From: Variovorax sp. dw_308
Lineage (GTDB): Bacteria; Pseudomonadota; Gammaproteobacteria; Burkholderiales; Burkholderiaceae_C
NCBI RefSeq assembly: GCF_019207085.1
Contig: NZ_JAATOM010000041.1
Coordinates: forward strand, 1 to 32,415
Length of the DNA: 32,415 nt
Direction: 5' to 3'
Each line of letters opens with the position of its first letter. Position 1 is the first letter of the stretch. Shown in pieces: positions 24,050 to 31,190 of the stretch. A program made the translations under genes and the position numbers. The notes under the pieces are model-generated. The model saw only the letters and a program-made list of their open reading frames with translations, had not been told where the DNA came from and made no database searches.

Positions 24050-24421
24050 ATGAAAAAAATCATTCTTGCCACTGCCGTCGCCACCGTCCTGAGTGTCGGC
24101 GCGTTCACCATCCCGATGGCGGCCCAGGCGCAAGGCATCAGCGTGCAGATCGGCCAGCCGCCGCCTCCGCCGCGCGTCGAGCACGTGCCGCCGCCGCGCC
24201 ACGGCTACGTCTGGGCGCCGGGGCATTGGGAGGCACGCCATGGCCGCTACGCCTGGACCAGCGGCACCTGGGTTCGCGAACGTCCCGGCTATGCCTGGCG
24301 CGCACCGGAGTGGCGTGAAGAAGGCGGCCACTACGTCTACCGCAGCGGCTCGTGGGATCGGGACAATGACGGCGTTCCGAACCAGCACGACCATCGGCCG
24401 GACAACCCGAACCGCAGCTGA
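24050..24421 (+). CDS. Exported repeat protein with Y-x-W/Y-x-x-x-x-W repeats and a calcium-loop-like tail
   Basis: A 123-residue secreted protein of the YXWXGXW (WXXGXW) type, whose function is unknown. A signal peptide covers residues 1-28 (ending AAQAQG). A Pro-rich linker (36-50) is followed by four repeats at 53-60 (YVWAPGHW), 67-74 (YAWTSGTW), 81-88 (YAWRAPEW) and 95-102 (YVYRSGSW), each exactly 14 residues apart. The end, DRDNDGVPNQHDHRPDNP (103-120), resembles a thrombospondin type 3 or DxDxDG calcium-binding loop. The ATG at 24050 has a strong GAGGAG six to ten bases upstream, and the codons after it encode MKKII, ideal for export. An in-frame extension upstream to 23954 lacks any export signal and I reject it. 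A terminator follows. Confidence 0.88.
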   Translation: MKKIILATAVATVLSVGAFTIPMAAQAQGISVQIGQPPPPPRVEHVPPPRHGYVWAPGHWEARHGRYAWTSGTWVRERPGYAWRAPEWREEGGHYVYRSGSWDRDNDGVPNQHDHRPDNPNRS

Positions 24422-24438
24422 TCTGTAGACCTTTGACG

Positions 24439-24471
24439 CAAGACGCCCGCCTGGTAATGGCGGGCGTCTTG
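24439..24471. terminator. Perfect 13-bp hairpin between the repeat protein and lrgB
   Basis: CAAGACGCCCGCC, a 7-base loop, and its exact complement. It lies 17 bases after the stop at 24421 and 40 bases before the convergent lrgB stop at 24512. No T-run follows on the + strand; the T-poor flank on the other strand makes it a structural or Rho-dependent bidirectional terminator. Confidence 0.7.
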
Positions 24472-24511
24472 CTGTGTGGCTCCCGATGGCCTTCGCGCTC
24501 GGCCGTTGCCG

Positions 24512-25237
24512 CTACAGCAGCCGGAATGCCAATGGCATCAGCAATGCCGCGAGCACCACCTGCATGCCCAGCGCCAGCCCGGCATAGGCGCCCGCATCGG
24601 CGTTCACATGCAGCGCACGCGCCGCGCCGATGCCATGCGCCGCGGTCCCCAGCGCGAAACCGCGGGCCGACATGCCGGTAGCGTCGGTCGCGATGCCCAG
24701 CAGGTCGAACAGGTACTTGCCCGACAGTGCGCCGACCATCCCGGTCAGCACCGCGAACACCGCCGACAGCGCGGGTATGCCACCGATCTTTTCGGAGATG
24801 CCCATGGCCACCGGCGCAGTCACCGACTTGGGCGCGAGCGATAGCACCACGTCATGCGGAAGGCCGACCGCCCACCCCAGCGCGACGGCCGAGCCGCTGG
24901 CCGCGATACCGCCCAGCAACGCGGCCATCAGCACTCGCCCATAGCGCGCCCGCAACTCGGCCCGCCGCAGCCACAAGGGCCATGCCAGCGCGACCACTGC
25001 CGGCCCCAGCAGGAAGTGAATGAACTGCGCCCCCGCAAAGTAGGTCGGGTAGTCGACGCCCGTGGCCAGCAGGACACCGGCGATCGCCACCACCGACCAC
25101 AGTACCGGGTTGGCCCATGGCGCGTTGCCAAGCCGGTTGTACGCGGCCTGCGCCAGCAGGTAGACCACCAGCGTCGCGGTCAGGCCGAACAGCGGCGTGG
25201 CCGAGAGATACACCCAGAGCTGGACGAAGCGCGGCAT
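24512..25237 (-). CDS. lrgB: LrgB family membrane protein
   Basis: A 241-residue integral membrane protein of the LrgB/CidB family. Eight or so hydrophobic segments, with the family signature LSLAPKSVTAPVAMGISEKIGGIPALSA (about 149-176) and the AAHGIGAARAL motif (about 205-215). ATG 25237 overlaps the last base of the lrgA stop, so the two are translationally coupled. In Gram-positive bacteria LrgAB/CidAB affect murein hydrolases and cell lysis; related pairs transport pyruvate or similar acids. Which applies here cannot be read from sequence. The gene is complete and converges on the repeat-protein gene at the hairpin. Confidence 0.92.
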   Translation of the reverse strand: MPRFVQLWVYLSATPLFGLTATLVVYLLAQAAYNRLGNAPWANPVLWSVVAIAGVLLATGVDYPTYFAGAQFIHFLLGPAVVALAWPLWLRRAELRARYGRVLMAALLGGIAASGSAVALGWAVGLPHDVVLSLAPKSVTAPVAMGISEKIGGIPALSAVFAVLTGMVGALSGKYLFDLLGIATDATGMSARGFALGTAAHGIGAARALHVNADAGAYAGLALGMQVVLAALLMPLAFRLL

Positions 25238-25590
25238 CAGCCGTTCTCCTTCTTCCGGCGGTCCGGCCAGTACAGCACCAGCGCCGTCACGCCCAGGCCG
25301 ATCCATGTCGAGAGCGCGATGACGAGCAACATGCGCCCGCCGTACTGGCTCACCAACGCAAGATGCGTCATCACACCGACGCCGACCGGGATGAACAGCA
25401 GCGACAGATGCTGCAGCAGGAAGGTCGCGCATTCGCCGACCGGCCCGCGCACCCGCTCGAAGCGCAGGCCCACCAGCATCAGCATCATGCCGAGCACCGG
25501 CCCGGGCAAGGGCAGCGAGAGACCGCGCGAGAGCGCCTCGCCGATCGACTGGAACACCAGCAGCCAGGCCAGGCCGCGCAGGCCGTTCAT
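25237..25590 (-). CDS. lrgA: LrgA/CidA family holin-like membrane protein
   Basis: A 117-residue protein with four hydrophobic segments and the LrgA pattern: GLAWLLVFQSIGEALSRGLSLPLPGPVLGMMLMLVGL near the N-terminus, then CATFLLQHLSLLFIPVGVGVMTH. The family begins a few residues before GLAWLL, so I take ATG 25590; a GTG at 25614 would add eight residues of no clear homology, and neither start has a good ribosome binding site. It overlaps lrgB by one base. Function as for LrgB: a small-acid or holin-like membrane partner of LrgB. Confidence 0.87.
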   Translation of the reverse strand: MNGLRGLAWLLVFQSIGEALSRGLSLPLPGPVLGMMLMLVGLRFERVRGPVGECATFLLQHLSLLFIPVGVGVMTHLALVSQYGGRMLLVIALSTWIGLGVTALVLYWPDRRKKENG

Positions 25591-25655
25591 GCGAATGCGG
25601 CCCGGTCGGCCCACGCCCGTATCGCGCCGGCCCGCGGTGCGAGCCTGCCTTGCGG

Positions 25656-25680
25656 CGGTTGCGATCTCTTCGGTTGCGAT
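25656..25680. repeat. Direct repeat of CGGTTGCGAT upstream of lrgA
   Basis: Two exact 10-base copies at 25656-25665 and 25671-25680, spaced 15 bases, in the 179-base gap between lrgA and the MDR oxidoreductase gene. It could bind a regulator, though similarity by chance in GC-rich sequence is possible. Confidence 0.35.
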
Positions 25681-25769
25681 GTTCGCGACGAGGTGGCGAG
25701 AGCGTTCATGGCGAAAGACTCTACGTCAACGTCGCGATGCCTGCGCGGCGGGGGGGCAGCCCGAAGGCA

Positions 25770-26744
25770 CTACTTCATCGAGATCACCACACGAGGCGTG
25801 CCGGGCGCCTGCCAGGCCTGCTCGATTTCGGAGAGCGGCATGACGCGCGTGGGAATGCGCATGCCCGTCGCGGCGGCGACCTGGAACACATTGGCCACTG
25901 CATCGAGCAATCGAGGGAAGGAAACGCTCTTGAGCCCACTGCCCATGAGTTGAATGGCCGACGAGCGCAACGCGGCGCCAGGCAGGTCGATGGATTCGGC
26001 GCCGCTGGCGCCTCCGACATGCACGAAGCGCACGGCGCGCCCGTCTTCCGCGTTCTTCGCGATGGCCACGATGACGGTCTTCGCGCTGAGGCCCCACAGG
26101 TAGTCGATCACGATGTCGACCCCGGCGGCGAACTCGCTCGCCAGCGCTGCCTCGTAGCTTCTCGCGCCGGCCGGATCTTCGTTCTCCAACCGGAAGGGAA
26201 TCACCGCGTCCGCGCCGAGCGACTTCAGCGTCTCGAGTTCAAGCGCATTGCGGCCCGTCGCGACGATCCGGCCGGCGCCGAGATGCCGGGCCAGGCGCAC
26301 TGCCATCCGGCCCGCGCTGCCGGTCGCACCGTTGACCAGCACCGTTTCACCACTTCGCAGCGCGGCGCGCTCGACCAGCGCAGCCCACGCCGCCATGCCG
26401 GGGTTGGCGATGGCCGCTGCCGTCACGTCGTCGAGCCCGTCGGGAACCGCCACGCAGCGATCGGGCGAAACCAGGCAGGACTGGGCCAAGGCGCCCGTTG
26501 GCGCCTCTGGGAGAACGAAATAGACCCGCCTGCCGTCGGCCGTGATGCCGACGCCCTCGGCTCCTGCCACGGCAGGAAAGAGCCCCTGCGCGCTGTAGTG
26601 CGCCCCCGTTGAACGCGACTTGCTGAAGGTGCTGAGCGCCGCGGTACTCACAGCAACCAGGGCGAGGCCCTCACGGGCACCGGGTGCGTCGATTTCTCCA
26701 TAGACCGGCGCCTGGCCAGCGGCAGTAACGATCGCGGCTTTCAT
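25770..26744 (-). CDS. MDR-superfamily NAD(P)-dependent oxidoreductase (quinone-reductase type)
   Basis: A 324-residue medium-chain dehydrogenase/reductase without the structural or catalytic zinc Cys set, so the quinone-oxidoreductase branch is most likely. The cofactor site reads LVNGATGSAGRMAVRLARHLGAGRIVATGRN (about 145-175). The N-terminus MKAAIVTAAG is typical, and AAGA..KTVIVAIAKNAEDGRAVRFVHVGG is the usual middle. I choose ATG 26744 because the family starts there; AAGGA lies about eight bases upstream. An in-frame extension to 26771 adds nine residues and lacks support. A TetR regulator is divergent across 95 bases, with two operator-like repeats between, so the oxidoreductase is probably a TetR-controlled, inducible enzyme. 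Confidence 0.9.
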   Translation of the reverse strand: MKAAIVTAAGQAPVYGEIDAPGAREGLALVAVSTAALSTFSKSRSTGAHYSAQGLFPAVAGAEGVGITADGRRVYFVLPEAPTGALAQSCLVSPDRCVAVPDGLDDVTAAAIANPGMAAWAALVERAALRSGETVLVNGATGSAGRMAVRLARHLGAGRIVATGRNALELETLKSLGADAVIPFRLENEDPAGARSYEAALASEFAAGVDIVIDYLWGLSAKTVIVAIAKNAEDGRAVRFVHVGGASGAESIDLPGAALRSSAIQLMGSGLKSVSFPRLLDAVANVFQVAAATGMRIPTRVMPLSEIEQAWQAPGTPRVVISMK

Positions 26745-26773
26745 CTGCGTGTTCCTTGCATGGATCACCAAAA

Positions 26774-26809
26774 CTCTAACAATGTTCGATAACTTTAACG
26801 CCGTTCGAG
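26774..26809. promoter_or_regulatory. Two tandem operator-like repeats between MDR gene and TetR gene
   Basis: Copy 1 (26774-26790) and copy 2 (26793-26809) are 17-base direct repeats, identical at 12 positions (C-T-x-T-A-A-C-x-x-x-G-T-T-C-G-A-x) and offset by 19 bases. Each contains a 9-base near-palindrome (AACAATGTT; AACGCCGTT). Outer arms AAAACTC (26770-26776) and GAGTTTT (26807-26813) are also inverted. This is a good TetR-binding candidate. Confidence 0.6.
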
Positions 26810-26821
26810 TTTTCTTGTCAA
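26792..26821 (-). promoter_or_regulatory. Candidate promoter of the MDR gene under the TetR repeats
   Basis: On the - strand TTGACA (26821-26816) is a perfect -35. An 18-base spacer leads to TAAAGT (26797-26792), 4 of 6 matches to -10. It lies about 50 bases before the MDR start and overlaps the second operator-like copy, so bound TetR would block it. Confidence 0.5.
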
Positions 26822-26839
26822 CGCTGCTATGCTGGCGCC

Positions 26840-27493
26840 ATGAAGGTGAACCGAGAGATCGTGACGACGGCGGCCTTGGCGCTGCTGAACCGGGTCGGGC
26901 TGGAAGGGCTGACGCTTCGGCTGCTTGCCGACGAGCTGGATGTGAAGGCCGCCACGCTGTACTGGCATTTCAAGAGCAAGCAGGAACTCATCGACGAGGT
27001 CGCGACCGCCGTGCTGGCCAAGGGAGCGCCCCAGTTGCTGCCCGCCCGCGAGTCGGCCGACTGGACCGGATGGGCGACCGCCTTCGGTGCCGGCTTGCGG
27101 CAGGTGCTGCTGGCATACCGGGACGGCGCGAGAACGATCGCCGGGACGCGGCTGAACGGCATCGACTACATGAAGATCGTCGAGCGGATTGCCGGCCGCC
27201 TGGTCGAAGCCGGCTTCACGGTACGCGAGGCGACGGTGCTGCTGAGCACGATCTACAACTACACGGTCAGCTTCACGATGGAGGAGCAGGCCGTGTTTCC
27301 CCGCCCCGGGGAACGCTCCGCCCAGTACGACCTCGCGCAGCGCAAGGCGCGGCTGGCGGATGCGGGACTGCCGCTGCTTCGGCAGGCCGGAGAGATCCTC
27401 TTCGACAAGTTCGACCGCCGCTACAAGGAAGGCCTCATGCTGATCGTTCGCGGGGCCGGGTTGCAAGTTGCCGGGCACGACGCACCCGCGTAG
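26840..27493 (+). CDS. TetR family regulator (TetR_C type)
   Basis: A 217-residue regulator. Residues 1-60 are the DNA-binding domain: NREIVTTAALALLNRVGLEGLTLRLLADELDVKAATLYWHFKSKQELIDE, with the recognition segment ATLYWHFKSK. The remainder is the tetracycline-repressor-like C-terminal domain (about 65-210). ATG 26840 has no visible Shine-Dalgarno; a TATGCT at 26828-26833 suggests transcription may begin at or next to the start codon. It is divergent from the MDR gene; the two operator-like repeats would serve both promoters. The stop at 27493 is 94 bases from the convergent purU stop; a weak 5-bp hairpin (GCCGG-5-CCGGC) lies in between. Confidence 0.9.
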   Translation: MKVNREIVTTAALALLNRVGLEGLTLRLLADELDVKAATLYWHFKSKQELIDEVATAVLAKGAPQLLPARESADWTGWATAFGAGLRQVLLAYRDGARTIAGTRLNGIDYMKIVERIAGRLVEAGFTVREATVLLSTIYNYTVSFTMEEQAVFPRPGERSAQYDLAQRKARLADAGLPLLRQAGEILFDKFDRRYKEGLMLIVRGAGLQVAGHDAPA

Positions 27494-27587
27494 AAGAAGG
27501 CGTCACTCCCTTCAGACTGGCCGACAAGCCGGGATTGCCGGCCTTCGAAGTCGAGCCATTGCCAGGAGGGGCGGGCTCCTCAGCGCA

Positions 27588-28436
27588 TTAGCGGAAAACG
27601 ACGGTCCGATGCCCGTTCAACAGCACCCGGTGCTCGCTGTGCCACTTCACTGCGCGCGCCAGCACCTGGCTTTCGGTGTCGCGGCCGCGGGCGGTGAGGT
27701 CTTCCACCGTGTCGGTGTGGTCGGCGCGGGCCACGTCCTGCTCGATGATCGGGCCTTCGTCCAAGTCGGCTGTCACGTAGTGGGCCGTCGCGCCGATCAG
27801 CTTCACGCCGCGGTCATGCGCCTGGTAGTAGGGCTTGGCGCCCTTGAAGCTCGGCAGGAAGGAGTGGTGGATGTTGATCGCGCGGCCGGCCAGCTTCTGG
27901 CACAGGTCGTTGCTGAGGATCTGCATGTAGCGCGCCAGCACCACCAGCTCCGCGCCTTCGGATTCGATGATCTCCAGCTGCTTCGCTTCGCCCTGCGCCT
28001 TGGTCGCGGCAGTCACCGGGATGTGATGGAACGGCACGTTGTAGCTGGCCGCGAGCTGGTAGAAGTCGCGATGGTTCGAGACGATGGCGCGGATGTCGAT
28101 GTGCAGGTGGCCGCTCTTCCAGCGGAACAGCAGGTCGTTGAGGCAGTGGCCGTCCTTGCTGACCAGGATCACCGTCTTCATCGGCACGGCGGCGGCGTGC
28201 AGTTGCCAGTTCATGCCGAAGCTGGTGGCGAGCACGCCGATCTCCGAGCACAGCGCGGCCTCGTCATGCGCCTGGCAGGCAAAGCGCACGCGCATGAAGA
28301 ACAGGCCGGTGCCGTGGTCGTTGTACTGCGCGGCCTCCTCGATGTTGGCGCCGCGCTCCAGCAGGAAGCCCGAAACGGCATGCACGATGCCTGTGCGGTC
28401 GGGGCAGGAGAGGGTGAGGATGTACGCGGAATTCAT
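27588..28436 (-). CDS. purU: Formyltetrahydrofolate deformylase
   Basis: The 282-residue enzyme hydrolyses 10-formyl-THF to THF and formate, balancing one-carbon pools (EC 3.5.1.10). An N-terminal ACT domain (about 1-80, LTLSCPDRTGIVHAVSGFLLE) is followed by the formyltransferase-fold catalytic domain with PMKTVILVSKDGHCLNDLL, and the active-site set Asn188-x-His190 (NIHHSFLPSFKGA) and Asp226 (VTADLDEGPI). The length matches PurU (about 280-290). I choose ATG 28436 because it gives the MNSAYILTLSCPDRTG start; a longer in-frame reading to 28655 runs through the upstream LysR remnant. No Shine-Dalgarno is obvious. Confidence 0.95.
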   Translation of the reverse strand: MNSAYILTLSCPDRTGIVHAVSGFLLERGANIEEAAQYNDHGTGLFFMRVRFACQAHDEAALCSEIGVLATSFGMNWQLHAAAVPMKTVILVSKDGHCLNDLLFRWKSGHLHIDIRAIVSNHRDFYQLAASYNVPFHHIPVTAATKAQGEAKQLEIIESEGAELVVLARYMQILSNDLCQKLAGRAINIHHSFLPSFKGAKPYYQAHDRGVKLIGATAHYVTADLDEGPIIEQDVARADHTDTVEDLTARGRDTESQVLARAVKWHSEHRVLLNGHRTVVFR

Positions 28437-28478
28437 AGAGCGGGCGATTGTCGCAGCGCCGGAATTACCCGTCTGCAC

Positions 28479-28492
28479 CTGCACAATTGCAG
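28479..28492. promoter_or_regulatory. Inverted repeat CTGCA-CAAT-TGCAG
   Basis: Exact 5-base arms separated by CAAT, immediately before the start of the LysR remnant (28495) and about 45 bases before the purU start. LysR regulators bind such short interrupted palindromes near their own promoter, so it may be the surviving binding site of the lost regulator. Confidence 0.4.
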
Positions 28493-28494
28493 CC

Positions 28495-28714
28495 ATGACA
28501 TGCGCAGTGCACCGCCCCCGCCCATCCAGGGGCCCGTTGGCTTTCGAGGCGCTGGCGCGCCTGCGCAGCGTGAGGCTGGCGGCGGAGGAACTGAACGGCA
28601 CGCCCAGCGCGGTCAGCCACCGTATCAAGCAGCTGGAGTCGCAACTCGCGCTCAAGCTCTTTGCGCAACGACTTCGAAGGCAGCCTGGTGCTCGGCGCGC
28701 GCGGTCCCAAGTAG
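28495..28714 (+). pseudogene. Remnant of a LysR-family (GcvA-like) regulator
   Basis: From ATG 28495 the frame encodes GPLAFEALARLRSVRLAAEELNGTPSAVSHRIKQLESQLALKLF, an intact-looking LysR helix-turn-helix (GcvA-like pattern: AVSHRIKQLE). After LFAQ the frame is lost; in the +1 frame the expected continuation RNDFEGSLVLGARGPK runs to TAG at 28712-28714. The effector-binding domain of about 200 residues is absent. A frameshift plus a large deletion is the simplest explanation. Intact homologues sit next to aminotransferase genes, and here the transaminase starts 123 bases downstream, so its regulator may have been lost. The gap 28715-28837 shows no other gene, only the transaminase ribosome binding site. 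Confidence 0.75.
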
Positions 28715-28837
28715 CTGCACATCGTCATCGTCGAAACGGCCTGGCCCCGCCAAACGGCCGATGCCCGGCGGCCCATGCAGGGCCGCATGAAGTGCCAGAA
28801 TGTGCGGCTCGAATGGGTTGCCGCACAGGAGACAAAC

Positions 28838-30172
28838 ATGGCCTACACCGACTTCAACATGGACAACCAATGGTTGCCCTTCACCCCCAACCGCGCCTTC
28901 AAGAAAGACCCGCGTGTCTTCGTCGCCGCCGACGGCATGGAGTTCACCACGCATGACGGCAAGAAGGTCGTCGACGGTATCTCGTCGCTGTGGTGCGTGG
29001 GCGCGGGCCACAACCGCAAGCCGATCAACGAAGCGATCAAGGCCCAGCTCGACACACTCGACTACGCCACCGCCTTCCAGGTGAGCAACGACAAGGCTTT
29101 CAAGGCGGCCGAGATGATCGCGGCGATGGCGCCCGGCGACCTGAACAAGGTGCTGTTTTGCAATTCCGGCAGCGAAGCGGCGGACACCTCGATGAAGGTG
29201 GCGCTCGCCTACCACCGTGCGCGCGGCGAAGGCCATCGCAACCTCTTCATCGGTCGCGAGAAGGGCTACCACGGCGTGGGCTTCGGCGGTATGTCGGTGG
29301 GCGGCATTCCGGGCAATCGCAAGGTGTTCGGCTCGGCCTTCCTGCCCCGCGTGGACCACATGCGCTTCATCCACGATCCGGTGAACCATGCGTACATCCA
29401 CAACGAACAGCCGGTGTGGTCCGAAGATCCGCTCGCCGACCTGGAGCAGCGCATCCTGCCGCTGCACGATCCAAGCAACGTCGCCGCGATCATCGTGGAG
29501 CCCATCGCCGGATCGGCCGGCTGGTACGTCCCGCCGAAGGACTACCTCACCAAGCTGCGCGCCATCTGCGACAAGCACGGCATCCTCTTGATCTTCGACG
29601 AGGTCATCACCGGCTTCGGGCGCATGGGCACCAACTTCGCGTCGGACTACTTCGGCGTGGTGCCGGACATGCTGAACTTCGCCAAGTGCGTGACCAACGG
29701 CGTGATTCCGCTGGGCGGCGTGATCTGCCGCGACAAGCTCTACGACGCGATGATGAAGACCGACGCGCCGGAGCACGTGGTCGAGTTCTTCCACGGCTAC
29801 ACCTATTCCGGCCATCCGGTGGCCTGCGCCGCGGCCATCGCCACGCTGAACCTGTTCCAGCAGGAGAACCTGTTCTCGCGTGCCGGCGAGATGGGCAAGG
29901 TGCTCGGCGACGCGTTCCACAGCACCTTCAAGGGCTTGCCGAACGTCATCGGCATCCGCAGCCTGGGCCTCGCCGCCGCGGTGGAACTGGCGCCCATCGC
30001 GGGTTCGCCGGGCAAGCGGGCCTACGACGTGTTCCTGGAATGCTTCCACAACGGCGCGCTGGTGAGGCCGGCCGGTGACGTGCTGGTGATTGCGCCGCCG
30101 TACATCGTCGAGAAGTCGCACATCGACACGCTGGTGAACACGCTGGCCGACGCCATCAAGAAGCACGCCTGA
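28838..30172 (+). CDS. Class III omega-amino-acid:pyruvate aminotransferase (beta-alanine:pyruvate type)
   Basis: A 444-residue PLP enzyme of class III, likely moving the amino group from beta-alanine or another omega-amino acid to pyruvate, giving alanine and a semialdehyde (EC 2.6.1.18 type). Motifs are NSGSEAADTSMK near 109-120, EKGYHGVGFGG near 141-151, LIFDEVITGFGRMG (Asp254 to the PLP ring) near 251-264, and the PLP lysine in NFAKCVTNG (Lys283). The length and MDNQWLPFTPNRAFK start match the beta-alanine/pyruvate group. AGGAG seven bases before ATG 28838 supports the start. It stands as a single unit after a decayed LysR regulator. Precise substrate is inferred from similarity I recall and could be another omega-amine. 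Confidence 0.9.
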   Translation: MAYTDFNMDNQWLPFTPNRAFKKDPRVFVAADGMEFTTHDGKKVVDGISSLWCVGAGHNRKPINEAIKAQLDTLDYATAFQVSNDKAFKAAEMIAAMAPGDLNKVLFCNSGSEAADTSMKVALAYHRARGEGHRNLFIGREKGYHGVGFGGMSVGGIPGNRKVFGSAFLPRVDHMRFIHDPVNHAYIHNEQPVWSEDPLADLEQRILPLHDPSNVAAIIVEPIAGSAGWYVPPKDYLTKLRAICDKHGILLIFDEVITGFGRMGTNFASDYFGVVPDMLNFAKCVTNGVIPLGGVICRDKLYDAMMKTDAPEHVVEFFHGYTYSGHPVACAAAIATLNLFQQENLFSRAGEMGKVLGDAFHSTFKGLPNVIGIRSLGLAAAVELAPIAGSPGKRAYDVFLECFHNGALVRPAGDVLVIAPPYIVEKSHIDTLVNTLADAIKKHA

Positions 30173-30181
30173 GATTCCTCT

Positions 30182-30205
30182 CCCTCTCCCGCCAGCGGGA
30201 GAGGG
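30182..30205. repeat. Palindromic repeat element after the transaminase (terminator-like)
   Basis: CCCTCTCCCG, a 4-base loop, then its exact complement CGGGAGAGGG, followed by CCGGGGTGAGGGG to 30220. It lies between the transaminase stop and the convergent lipoprotein stop. This CTC/GAG-rich hairpin with a GGGGTGAGGG tail is a common dispersed intergenic element in proteobacteria; it likely acts in termination or mRNA protection. Confidence 0.7.
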
Positions 30206-30227
30206 CCGGGGTGAGGGGTGCTTCCGG

Positions 30228-31046
30228 CTACTTGCGCAGCGTCGCGCAGTAGTCCTGCTCGGGAAGCGGAGCCGTCTGCCAGATGGCGTCGTACTCGGGG
30301 CCGGCGCGGAACGGCACCGTCGCCGACGCCAGCATCTGCACCGACACCACTTTCACATCGGTCGGCATGTGTTGCGGCACGCCCAGCGTGCGCAGCGCGT
30401 GGGCGTTGCCGGAAATCAGAAGCACGGTCTCGCCGGGCTGCCGAGCCTTCACCACGACCTGCGCCATCGAGCGGTCGCGGGCGATCTGGACGCGCGTCAT
30501 CGGCAGGATCTGCGCGGCGGGCAGCAGGTCGCAATGGCCGTCGCGCACGGCCTCCTGCTGTTGCGCGCGCGCCTTCTCGCTCAATTGCACGTCGAGCGAG
30601 ACATCGGCCATCGCGTCCTTCATGCGTGAGCGCGGCAGGTTGGCGCCGAGCACCGGCACGCCGGCGCGCACCGCCACCATGACCGCCGGTCCGTAGTTGT
30701 CCCAAGGCCAGCCCTTTTCCTGCCAGTCCAATGCGGCGCGCACCTGGGCCTCGGTCGCGCCGGAAGGCAGGTTGGCGGTGCTGCGACCGTCGTCTGCCAT
30801 CTCCAGCGCCAGCGCGGCGAGCCGGCCGCTGTCGACGAGCGCCTGCACTGTCTCTCGCTCGATACGGTGATGGTCGGCGGCATCGTGCTGCTCGCCCAGC
30901 AGCAAGGCGTCCGCCGGCGTCAATGCCGCGACGCGGGCGGCGATGGGCGCATCCGCCGCCGGGCGCATGCCGGTGCACGCGGCCAGCATGAGCATGGCCG
31001 CGGCCAGCAGGGAGATCGGGAGGAGGTGAGTTCGCGCCATTCGCAT
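30228..31046 (-). CDS. ChaN family lipoprotein
   Basis: A 272-residue lipoprotein of the ChaN family, which belongs to the TIKI/EreA-like haem-binding fold; some members bind haem-iron at the cell surface. The signal peptide ends with a lipobox, LAAC with Cys24, so the product is lipid-anchored. The family signature LLLGEQHDAADHH is at 48-60 with Glu52 and His54. Conserved segments continue in LEMADDGRSTANL, GLANLPRSRM and the C-terminal LLISGNAHALRTLGVPQHM (GNxHA motif). Start 31046 (MRMARTHL) or 31040 (MARTHL) are both possible and neither has a good ribosome site. It is convergent with the transaminase and not in an operon. A role in iron or haem handling is inferred. Confidence 0.87.
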   Translation of the reverse strand: MRMARTHLLPISLLAAAMLMLAACTGMRPAADAPIAARVAALTPADALLLGEQHDAADHHRIERETVQALVDSGRLAALALEMADDGRSTANLPSGATEAQVRAALDWQEKGWPWDNYGPAVMVAVRAGVPVLGANLPRSRMKDAMADVSLDVQLSEKARAQQQEAVRDGHCDLLPAAQILPMTRVQIARDRSMAQVVVKARQPGETVLLISGNAHALRTLGVPQHMPTDVKVVSVQMLASATVPFRAGPEYDAIWQTAPLPEQDYCATLRK

Positions 31047-31139
31047 CGCGGAATACTACGCGAGGGTATTGCGGCGAGCGCCCTATGTTCTGGCGCTTCA
31101 GACTGTCGGAGAAATGCGGCTTGCGCGCTAGTGAGGCAG

Positions 31140-31165
31140 AAAAAAGCCGCGTCGAAACGCGGCTT
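31140..31165 (-). terminator. Intrinsic terminator of the DUF3567 gene
   Basis: On the - strand AAGCCGCG, a 6-base loop, CGCGGCTT (8-bp stem) is followed by TTTTTT. It starts 25 bases after the DUF3567 stop, and is a textbook Rho-independent terminator. It also falls before the ChaN gene start, insulating that gene. Confidence 0.9.
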
Positions 31166-31190
31166 GTCGCCATGAGAAAGCAACGGCCTC

